Shown piece after piece: positions 57,899 through 64,000 of a stretch of 64,000 nucleotides of DNA. Under the pieces are notes generated by a model. The model did no database searches, was not told the DNA's origin, and worked only from the letters and a program-made list of their open reading frames with translations. A program made the position numbers and the translations under genes. Source of the DNA: Rhodovastum atsumiense (GTDB lineage Bacteria > Pseudomonadota > Alphaproteobacteria > Acetobacterales > Acetobacteraceae); the NCBI RefSeq assembly GCF_937425535.1, contig NZ_OW485601.1, forward strand, positions 4,075,501 to 4,139,500, written 5' to 3'. How positions within the stretch are numbered: the first letter of the stretch is position 1; the number at the start of each line of letters is the position of its first letter.

Positions 57899-59290
57899 TT
57901 ACGGCGGCAGCAGATGCGCCAGCATCGCCCGCAGCCGGGCCGGCGCCACCGGCTTGGCGAGGAACCCCAGGCCCAGGTCGCGCACATCCGCCCGCATCGC
58001 CTCGCCGCGGTCGCCGGAGACGACCAGCGCCGGCACCCCATCCCCATAGCGCCGCCGCAGCGTCGCGATCGCCTCGGTGCCGAGGCCACCGCCATCGAGG
58101 TGGTAATCGGCCAGGATCACATCCGGCCCCTGGTCCAGTTCCTCCAGCCGGCCGATCGCCGCCTCCGCCGAGGCCGCGGTCACCACGATGCAGCCCCAGC
58201 CCCGCAGCAGCGCGGTCATGGCCTGGCGCACCCCCTCGTCGTTCTCGACCACCACGGCCAGCCGGCCGGGAAAGCCCGTGGCCACCATGGGCGGCGGCGG
58301 CGCCTCCCGCGGCACCGCCGCCGCATCGCCCAGCGGCACCCGCACGGCGAAGCGCGAGCCATGGCCCGGACGGGAACTGACCTCGATGCCAAGGCCGAGC
58401 AGCCGCGCGATGCGCTCGACGATGGCCAGCCCCAGGCCGAAGCCGCGCTCGGCCGGGCGGGGCGCGCCATCAAGACGACGGAATTCCTCGAAGATGAGCT
58501 GCTGGTCCGCTTCGGGGATGCCGATGCCGGTGTCGATCACCTCCAGGCTGGCGCAGGCGCCGCGGCGACGGCAGCCGATCAGTACGCTGCCCCGGCCGGT
58601 GTAGCGGATGGCGTTGCCGATCAGGTTGCGCAACACCCGCTCCAGCAGGCGGCGATCGGTGTGCAGCACGGCGGAGCCCTGCACCAGCCGCAGGCGCAGC
58701 CCGGCCTGCTGCGCCTGCGGGCGGTATTCCTGCGCCAGCCGCGCCAGCAGCGGCGCCACCGGGAAGGACGCCGGCTCCACCGGCCACGCCCCGCCATCGA
58801 GGCGTGCGATGTCGAGCAGCGTCGAGAGCAGGTCGTCCACCGCATCCAGCGCCGCGACGCTGCGCTCGACCAGCCAGGCGGGCTGCCCCGCCGACACCTG
58901 CTCGGCGAGCGCGCCGAGGAACAGCCGCGCCGCATTCAGCGGCTGGTGCAGGTCGTGGCTGGCCGCGGCGAGGAAACGCGTCTTGCCGAGATTGGCCTGC
59001 TCGGCTTCCGCCTTGGCCTTGCGCAGCGCCGCTTCCATGGCGTGGCGCTCGGCGATCTCGTGCAGCAGCGTCTGCGTCAGCGCCGACAGCTCCGCGGTGC
59101 GCTGGCCCACGCGGCTTTCCAGCGCGGTCGCGGCCTGGAACAGCGAGAAGGCGTTGCCGGGCGGTGCGTCCATGTCGCGCTCGACCCGGTCCATCAGCAC
59201 CTGGTTGATGCGACGCAGCTTGTGGTTCTCGGCCTCCAGCGCGGCCAGGCGCTGCGCGATATCGAGGGGGCCGGTCACGGTCCCTGGCAT
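57899..59290 (-). CDS. Soluble hybrid histidine kinase (coiled-coil, HisKA, HATPase, receiver), ErcS'-like
   Basis: 463 residues, no membrane segment. The N-terminal ~100 residues are coiled-coil (DIAQRLAALEAENHKLRRIN). HisKA has the His in AAASHDLHQPLNAARLFLGA, the HATPase has NLIGNAIRYTGRG, DTGIGIP and FGLGLAIVERIARLLG, and the receiver has its Asp in DVILADYHLDGGG. The layout matches NahK/ErcS'-type kinases; ErcS' belongs to the regulatory cascade for ethanol oxidation in Pseudomonas. The start at ATG 59290 follows a GGGGAGA ribosome site. The 50 bases upstream are shared with the FIST gene at 63684, so both are probably co-regulated. Confidence 0.9.
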   Translation of the reverse strand: MPGTVTGPLDIAQRLAALEAENHKLRRINQVLMDRVERDMDAPPGNAFSLFQAATALESRVGQRTAELSALTQTLLHEIAERHAMEAALRKAKAEAEQANLGKTRFLAAASHDLHQPLNAARLFLGALAEQVSAGQPAWLVERSVAALDAVDDLLSTLLDIARLDGGAWPVEPASFPVAPLLARLAQEYRPQAQQAGLRLRLVQGSAVLHTDRRLLERVLRNLIGNAIRYTGRGSVLIGCRRRGACASLEVIDTGIGIPEADQQLIFEEFRRLDGAPRPAERGFGLGLAIVERIARLLGLGIEVSSRPGHGSRFAVRVPLGDAAAVPREAPPPPMVATGFPGRLAVVVENDEGVRQAMTALLRGWGCIVVTAASAEAAIGRLEELDQGPDVILADYHLDGGGLGTEAIATLRRRYGDGVPALVVSGDRGEAMRADVRDLGLGFLAKPVAPARLRAMLAHLLPP

Positions 59291-59316
59291 GCGATCATTC
59301 TCCCCGTGGGAAATCT

Positions 59317-59338
59317 GTCGCATCCGGGCCGGGTCGCA
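59317..59338 (-). promoter_or_regulatory. Direct-repeat element upstream of the ErcS'-like kinase, shared with the FIST gene
   Basis: Read leftward: TGCGAC-CCGGCCCGGA-TGCGAC, two direct hexamers 10 bases apart, ending 26 bases before the start codon. The same block with two or three changes lies at 63711-63732 before the FIST gene, at the same distance from its start. The rest of 59291-59597 is AT-rich near 59400-59470 with no gene. Confidence 0.5.
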
Positions 59339-59597
59339 CAAGGGGCGGGGGCGCCGCGAGCCGCATACGATCGCATTTGGCAACGCATATCCAGAGTTGA
59401 TGCGAAACTATAATTATTTATACTATACAACTGCATGAGTTCGTGTCTATTTATCTGTAGATATTCTTCTGCCGTTCCATGCCGCCATCGTCTCCGTGCC
59501 AGCGCGCGATCCCGCGCGGCAAGGGAGGTGGAGGTGTCGCATGTTTATTCCTTTACGGAAACGTCGTTGACGTGGTCGTCAGTTCGCGGGGAGTGGG

Positions 59598-61073
59598 ATG
59601 CGCAGGGACCATGATCCATGTGATCCGGTCGCAATAACGGCCGGCGCATCGTGGGCGGGTGCGCCCTCCGACTTCGTGAGTGCGGCGGCCTTGTCGTACG
59701 CGCTCTACCTGCAGGAGCCGGGCGATGCCAACGCGATCAGCCTCGGTGATATCCACCAGGGTGGGATCGGCGACTGCTTCCTGCTTGCGGCCATCGGCGA
59801 ACTGGCGCTGCTGCATCCCGACCAGATCAGGAACATGATCCAGGTCAACGGCGACGGCACCGAAACGGTGACGCTCTACGTTGATGAAAATGGTGGGATG
59901 CCCACCGCCACAACAACCAGTCTTGTGCCAAGATCGGTAATCGTCAACAATAATTTGTTTGCCGCGAACGGCGTCAATCACGGCCCTGCGCAATGCGTCG
60001 TCAATAATCAAAAAGAAATTTGGGTGCAGGTACTGGAAACCGCCTACGCGTCGCTGTACGGCGCCGGCAATGTCGCCAGCGGCTACGATGTCCTCAACCG
60101 GGGTGGCCGCCCGGAGATCGCCATGAAGGTGTTGACCGGCTGCAGTGCGGACCTCATTTCGCCGGCAAACGTGACCCTGCAACTGCTGCTGGATGATCAG
60201 GCCGCCGGCGACCTGATCGTCATGGGCACGCCCGCTTCCGGCAACCTGCCGTTCAATCTTGTGAACAGCCATGCCTACATGTTCGACAGTGTCACCATGG
60301 TGAATGGCACCGCCATGGTGAAGCTGGACAATCCCTGGGGACCCGGCAACACCCCGCCGGCATTGATCCCCCTCTCGCAACTCCCGGGCTGCATATCGGG
60401 GATCTCCATCGGGCGGTCCCCTGTGCCGGATCTCGTGGCGGATACGCTCCGTCTGGGCAGCACGTCGGTGACGGCAGGCGCGAGCACCACCCTGTCCTAC
60501 CACCTCGGCAATCTGGGCACCGGCAGCGCGGCGGCAGCCACCTCGAAGATCTACCTGTCCACCAACAGCACGATCTCGGCCTCCGACACCCTGATCGCGA
60601 CGGTGAACGAGCCGTTATTGCTGAGCTACTACTACATGCCGGACAGCATCACCATCACCTTGCCGGGCAACCTGGCGGCGGGGACCTATTGGATCGGCGT
60701 GATCGCGGACGCCAACAATCAGGTGAGGGAAAGCAACGAAGGCAACAACATCTCGCTCGCCGTCAGGATCACGGTGCCGGGCGCGTCCGGTGCCTGGGAT
60801 GATGTCCTGGCTTCCCCGCCCGGATCGCCCGATGCCGCCGGCGCGCCGGCCCCGATCGGTTTCGTCACGCCCGCCCTCGACTTTGGACTGCCCTTGCCGT
60901 CCGTCTGCACGGAGGCCGCGACCCCGGCCAGCCCGATGGCAAGCGGCGGGGCGGATGCGCTGTGGATCGGCTGCGGCGGCGGCCATCCGCCCGTGATCGG
61001 GGCGGCCGGGGACTGGCGCGCCTTTCAGTGCAATGCGCCGGGGGCAAGCGAGGGCACCGCGGTGTCGTTGTAA
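59598..61073 (+). CDS. Bacterial calpain-like cysteine protease with CARDB domain
   Basis: 491 residues. The first ~270 match the papain-like calpain (C2) core: GDIHQGGIGDCFLLAAIGEL with catalytic Cys60, NSHAYMFDSVTMVNG with His225 and VKLDNPWGPGN with Asn245, the complete Cys-His-Asn triad. Residues ~280-395 form a CARDB adhesion-type beta-sandwich (VTAGASTTLSYHLGNLGTGS, AAGTYWIGVIADANNQVRES, NEGNNISLAVRI). The C-terminal ~100 residues are Pro/Ala/Gly-rich. There is no classical signal peptide, so secretion, if any, would be by another route. GGGGAGTGGG precedes the start. Its 3' end overlaps the convergent ELWxxDGT gene by 49 bases. Confidence 0.85.
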   Translation: MRRDHDPCDPVAITAGASWAGAPSDFVSAAALSYALYLQEPGDANAISLGDIHQGGIGDCFLLAAIGELALLHPDQIRNMIQVNGDGTETVTLYVDENGGMPTATTTSLVPRSVIVNNNLFAANGVNHGPAQCVVNNQKEIWVQVLETAYASLYGAGNVASGYDVLNRGGRPEIAMKVLTGCSADLISPANVTLQLLLDDQAAGDLIVMGTPASGNLPFNLVNSHAYMFDSVTMVNGTAMVKLDNPWGPGNTPPALIPLSQLPGCISGISIGRSPVPDLVADTLRLGSTSVTAGASTTLSYHLGNLGTGSAAAATSKIYLSTNSTISASDTLIATVNEPLLLSYYYMPDSITITLPGNLAAGTYWIGVIADANNQVRESNEGNNISLAVRITVPGASGAWDDVLASPPGSPDAAGAPAPIGFVTPALDFGLPLPSVCTEAATPASPMASGGADALWIGCGGGHPPVIGAAGDWRAFQCNAPGASEGTAVSL

Positions 61074-62218
61074 GGGACGCTGGCTCCCGACTGGGTGCCC
61101 TTGAGCAGGTGCGTGCCCGCGGAGGTGCCGTCGCTGACCCAGGTTTGCACCTTCCCCGTCGGTTCTTCCCCGTTGAACAGCACAAGCCCGTTCCCGATCG
61201 GGATAAAATCCGGGGTGATGAAGTCCGAGGTGCGGGCAATGTCCGCCAGCCTGTGCGTCCCGGCCCCGGTGCCATCGCTCACCCAGGGTGTGAAGCCGTC
61301 AGTGGGGTCATCGGCCCAGAACAGGGTCCTGGAGCCGACAAGCTGGAAGCTCATCGGTAAGCTGCCGACGGTTCCCGGCCAGATGTCGGCCAGCATGTGG
61401 GCGCCCGCCGTCGTTCTGTCCGAGGCCCATGGTTCCCAGCCATGCACGCCGTCGGTCATCCAGAACAGGGCTGTCCCGTTGCCGAGCGGGATGAAGTCGG
61501 AATCCCCGCCGAAATCAATGGTCGGGCGGACCCCCGGCGGGCGATTCTCCTCGATGGGATGGGGGATGTAGTCGGGGGCCTGGACCACCACGTGCGTGCC
61601 GGCTGCGGTGCCGTCGGTGATCCAGGGCCTGGCGTCGTGGCCGCCCTCCTGGTTCCAGAACAGGGCACGCCCGCCGCTGACCGGCGCGAGATGCGCCGAT
61701 TTCGGAAACGGGTACTGATTGATGATCTTCACCGGATGGGTGCCGCAGGCGGTTCCGTTCGTCGCCCAGAGCTCGGTGCCGTTGCAGTGCCAGACCTCCA
61801 CAAGCGCGGTTCCGTTGTCGAGGGGGACGATATTGTCGCCAGAGTCGCCGAGCGTGCTGCTGAGAGAGGCCTCGCTGGTACTGGGATTGACGTTCCTGAC
61901 CATCCGGGTCCCGGCCGTCGTGCCGTCAGTGGCCCAGAGTTCGCTGCGGCCCGCCCCTTGGTACATGACGAACAGCGCGGTTCCGGTGCCGAGATCGACG
62001 ATCTTGCTGACGTACCTGGGGCTCGATACACCGGGATTGATATCCTTGACCAACCGGGTCCCGGCCGTCGTGCCGTCAGTGGCCCAGAGTTCGGTATCGT
62101 GCCGTCCATGGCCCCACGGAACGTTCGTGTCATAGTTGACCATGAACAGCGCCAAGGCCGGATGCGTCTCCGTGCCCGGCCCATGCTTGTCTGAGGTGGA
62201 ATCAGGAGACGTGCACAT
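61025..62218 (-). CDS. ELWxxDGT-repeat protein, predicted seven-bladed beta-propeller
   Basis: 397 residues made of seven copies of a ~55-residue repeat whose core is ELWATDGTTAGTRLVKDINP. The later copies vary as RPWITDGTAAGTHVV, EPWASDRTTAGAHML, TPWVSDGTGAGTHRL and QTWVSDGTSAGTHLL, each followed by a strand like GTALFVMYQG. Seven copies suggests a closed seven-blade propeller. Such proteins are usually extracellular and of unknown function. The first two repeats are nearly identical even at DNA level (around 61900 and 62050). No signal peptide is seen. ATG 62218 is preferred because a strong leader hairpin lies just before it; an in-frame ATG at 62299 would add 27 residues across that hairpin. 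Confidence 0.82.
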   Translation of the reverse strand: MCTSPDSTSDKHGPGTETHPALALFMVNYDTNVPWGHGRHDTELWATDGTTAGTRLVKDINPGVSSPRYVSKIVDLGTGTALFVMYQGAGRSELWATDGTTAGTRMVRNVNPSTSEASLSSTLGDSGDNIVPLDNGTALVEVWHCNGTELWATNGTACGTHPVKIINQYPFPKSAHLAPVSGGRALFWNQEGGHDARPWITDGTAAGTHVVVQAPDYIPHPIEENRPPGVRPTIDFGGDSDFIPLGNGTALFWMTDGVHGWEPWASDRTTAGAHMLADIWPGTVGSLPMSFQLVGSRTLFWADDPTDGFTPWVSDGTGAGTHRLADIARTSDFITPDFIPIGNGLVLFNGEEPTGKVQTWVSDGTSAGTHLLKGTQSGASVPYNDTAVPSLAPGALH

Positions 62219-62226
62219 CGTTTCCT

Positions 62227-62250
62227 GCCTGCCCGCGAACGCGGGCAGGC
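62227..62250 (-). promoter_or_regulatory. Leader hairpin directly before the ELWxxDGT start codon
   Basis: Perfect inverted repeat GCCTGCCCGCG-N2-CGCGGGCAGGC, eight bases (AGGAAACG) before the start at 62218. The same hairpin with the same 16 bases upstream and the same spacing lies at 63966-63989, before an ATG at the right edge of the window. The rest of 62251-62538 is AT-rich (around 62290-62400) with no gene. Confidence 0.6.
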
Positions 62251-62538
62251 CCCCTTGCCATTTGATCCGTTCAAAGCCGTGCTGCAATTTCCTGACCATT
62301 ATAAACTTGCAGATGCGAACAATAATTACATCATAAAATCACGCTTTGCTGTCTTTTTCACAGTATTATTTTCAAATTTGTGCTGATCTTTATGGGTGGA
62401 AAGTTCGGGTGAACGGACCGCGGATCATGATGATCCGGAATTCGTTATGAACCAGCAACAAAAGCAAAGCGGCGCGTCAAGCGTCGCGGTCGGTGCGGTG
62501 CTTCGTTGCTGATCCGGGCGCTGCCGGGGCGCTGGTTT

Positions 62539-63684
62539 CTACGGGGCAGGCCCCAGCGCGAGGCCGGTGAAGGTCTGGTTGACATGCATGGCGGCGAACT
62601 GCTCGCCATAGGAGCTGAAGCCGATCACGTTGTTGCGGGCAAACAGCTTTCCCATTTCCTGGCGCAGTTGCCGCTTTTCCGCCTGCAGCGTGCGCAGGAC
62701 GCAGTCGAAGCCGATCACCAGCTCCGGCGGGCCGATCTCGGCATGGATCGTCTCGAACAGCGCGCGCAACTGCGTCAGCGCGTCTTCCTGCGTGGCGAGG
62801 CGCAGCACCACGCCTTCGTCGATGGCGCAGAAGAAGGCCAGGCTGCCATCGGGGTTCGCGCGCCGGATCGAGCGGATGTAGAAATCCCCGCCCGCCCGCA
62901 CCATCAGCGGATGCTCGGCGAACACCGCCGGGGTCAGCTCGTCGGGCGGCAGGCCGATCAGGCGCGCGTATTCGCGGGCGGCGGGCTCGGCGTTGATTTC
63001 CGTGACCAGGCGGCGCGCCGGATCGGCGCCGGTGACCACCAGCCGCACCGGGGTCGCGGTGAAATGCTGGGCGCGGAACAGCCGGATCGGCCGGCGCAGC
63101 CGCGCGAGCGTCAGCAGCGCCGCATCCTCGTGGAAGCGGCCGCGATGGTAGACATGGGTGTGGCGCAGCCGCAGCCCGTCGCCGGCCGAGGCGCCGAAGA
63201 TCGGCATGGCCGACAGCCCGCCCTGGATCGAGCTGAGCACCAGTTCCTCGCTGGCCGACATGCCGTCGATCAGCAGCATGGCGAAGCCGTGCGGCATCTG
63301 CGCCCCGGCGGCGCTGCCGGCGAGGCGCCGCAGCAGGGTCTGCGCCGCCGCGTGGCCCTGGCCGGGCTGGAAGCGCGAGAGTGCGTCGATGCGCTCGCTG
63401 ACGGCGCGGCATTCGCTGGCGGCGAGGCTGAACCCGGTGATGCCGCCTTCGACATAGCCGACCGGGGTGATTTCCCCCGCGGTGGTGCAACCGATGATGT
63501 CGATGCCCTGGAAGCGGGCGTCGATCTCGCGCGCCAGCGCGTCGAGGTCGTAGTCGGGCGAGCAGAAGAACACGGCGAGCCCGGTCTCGGGCTGCGCCAG
63601 CGCCGCGTGCAGTTCGGCCGCCGCCTCGGCCGGGGCGGATGCAAGCGAATGGCCTCGCCGGATGCCGTTGGGTGCGCCGGGCAT
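62539..63684 (-). CDS. FIST-domain sensor protein
   Basis: 381 residues, soluble. The N-terminal FIST domain (about 25-215) shows LAVFFCSPDYDLDALAREID, IIGCTTAGEITPVGYVEGGI and PIFGASAGDGLRLRHTHVYH. The FIST_C domain (about 225-370) shows YARLIGLPPDELTPAVFAEH, FYIRSIRRANPDGSLAFFCA and NNVIGFSSYGEQFAAMHVNQ, the family ending. FIST proteins sense small ligands (possibly amino acids) and are coupled to kinases or MCPs. A FIST gene near an ErcS'-type kinase and an ErbR-type regulator resembles Pseudomonas ethanol-regulation loci. The start at ATG 63684 has the same leader block as the kinase at 59290. Confidence 0.92.
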   Translation of the reverse strand: MPGAPNGIRRGHSLASAPAEAAAELHAALAQPETGLAVFFCSPDYDLDALAREIDARFQGIDIIGCTTAGEITPVGYVEGGITGFSLAASECRAVSERIDALSRFQPGQGHAAAQTLLRRLAGSAAGAQMPHGFAMLLIDGMSASEELVLSSIQGGLSAMPIFGASAGDGLRLRHTHVYHRGRFHEDAALLTLARLRRPIRLFRAQHFTATPVRLVVTGADPARRLVTEINAEPAAREYARLIGLPPDELTPAVFAEHPLMVRAGGDFYIRSIRRANPDGSLAFFCAIDEGVVLRLATQEDALTQLRALFETIHAEIGPPELVIGFDCVLRTLQAEKRQLRQEMGKLFARNNVIGFSSYGEQFAAMHVNQTFTGLALGPAP

Positions 63685-63710
63685 GCGATCGTTCTCCCTG
63701 TGGCAACTGT

Positions 63711-63732
63711 GTCGCAGCGGGGCCGGTTCGCA
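63711..63732 (-). promoter_or_regulatory. Direct-repeat element upstream of the FIST gene, shared with the kinase at 59290
   Basis: Read leftward: TGCGAA-CCGGCCCCGC-TGCGAC, followed at the same distance by a GGGAGAACGATCGCATG start region. Compare 59317-59338. Conservation covers about 55 bases up to and including the start codon. Confidence 0.5.
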
Positions 63733-63965
63733 CAAGGGGGGCGCCCGAGGGCGGGCAGGGCGGGGCGGGTCCGCAAGGGGCGAAGATGCGGCTGAAAGTC
63801 AGCCTGATTTGCGCCGGGGGGGATTTTTGATTTTCCATGTTCAATAAACTACAAATGCAGTACAAATATTATGCGAATAAGCAAGTTTATATCACAATAT
63901 TTGATTTGAAATGATTGGAAAATTGTAGCGCGCCATTTGGCCGGATCGGATCGAATGGCAAGGGG

Positions 63966-64000
63966 GCCTGCCCGCGTTCGCGGGCAGGCGGGAAGCGATG
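63966..64000 (+). promoter_or_regulatory. Second copy of the leader hairpin and probable start codon of a gene running off the window
   Basis: The hairpin GCCTGCCCGCG-N2-CGCGGGCAGGC (63966-63989) is followed by GGGAAGCG and an ATG at 63998-64000, exactly as before the ELWxxDGT gene. An in-frame TAG at 63926 and no start codon between show that here the hairpin is untranslated. The next gene is outside the window. Bases 63800-63930 are AT-rich, with no gene, and likely hold its promoter. Confidence 0.55.

Noticed and set aside
1-64000. tRNA, rRNA, CRISPR arrays, riboswitches and replication origins
   Set aside because: I looked for these and saw no sequence that I could support as any of them; short tRNAs could be missed by eye.

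Overview
The window is GC-rich, densely coded alphaproteobacterial DNA. The gene set points to a Rhodospirillales/Acetobacteraceae-type chromosome: PQQ-dependent alcohol oxidation with several c-type cytochromes, many methyl-accepting chemotaxis proteins (MCPs), large hybrid histidine kinases, a BLUF photoreceptor, and GC-rich hairpin repeats between convergent genes. This assignment is inferred from gene content and style; no rRNA or other marker gene is present.

Layout. (1) 1-9.9 kb: the end of a LysR regulator, an MCP, then a regulator/oxidoreductase region containing two diverged copies of one segment (about 2.6-4.9 and 7.1-9.9 kb). The first copy keeps NmrA-like and HxlR genes but has a truncated AraC. 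The second keeps AraC and a short-chain dehydrogenase but has only a collapsed NmrA/HxlR remnant. An MFS exporter with a divergent AraC regulator lies between them. (2) 9.9-16 kb: BLUF protein, Tat-exported SMP-30/gluconolactonase-like protein, GNAT acetyltransferase, hybrid kinase. (3) 16-20.2 kb: a GMC oxidoreductase bracketed by IS6-type ends and IS relics, two coupled hypothetical genes and an intact IS5-type transposase. (4) 20.4-31.3 kb: prophage-like pieces (small genes at 20.4-20.9 kb; XRE repressor, DUF1376 protein and DUF6362 protein at 28.1-31.3 kb) that share an ATGCCATTTAGGCAT-type operator, with an MCP and a CHASE3/PAS hybrid kinase between them.

(5) 31.5-39.5 kb is the metabolic core. 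It encodes a quinoprotein ethanol-type dehydrogenase, a pentapeptide-repeat protein, two PedF-like cytochromes, a cytochrome c fused to a Cache-type sensor domain, an outer-membrane beta-barrel protein, an RlpA-like protein and an iron-containing alcohol dehydrogenase. With the ExaC-type aldehyde dehydrogenase at 43.7 kb these could oxidise alcohol to aldehyde in the periplasm and aldehyde to acid in the cytoplasm. (6) 39.5-48.6 kb: three related MCPs, one ending in a PilZ domain and one split by a very recent IS256 insertion with a perfect 8-bp target duplication.

(7) 49-64 kb: a short RTX/Gly-rich protein, three more hybrid kinases, an ErbR/AgmR-like LuxR response regulator, a free-standing candidate nucleic-acid deaminase, a bacterial calpain-like protease with a CARDB domain, a seven-repeat ELWxxDGT protein and a FIST-domain sensor. 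The kinase at 57.9 kb and the FIST gene share a conserved upstream block. The ELWxxDGT gene and a gene starting at the very last base share an identical leader hairpin.

The window therefore combines alcohol oxidation with an unusual concentration of sensors. The regulators at 54-63.7 kb resemble those known to control quinoprotein ethanol oxidation in Pseudomonas, which makes a functional link plausible but unproven.
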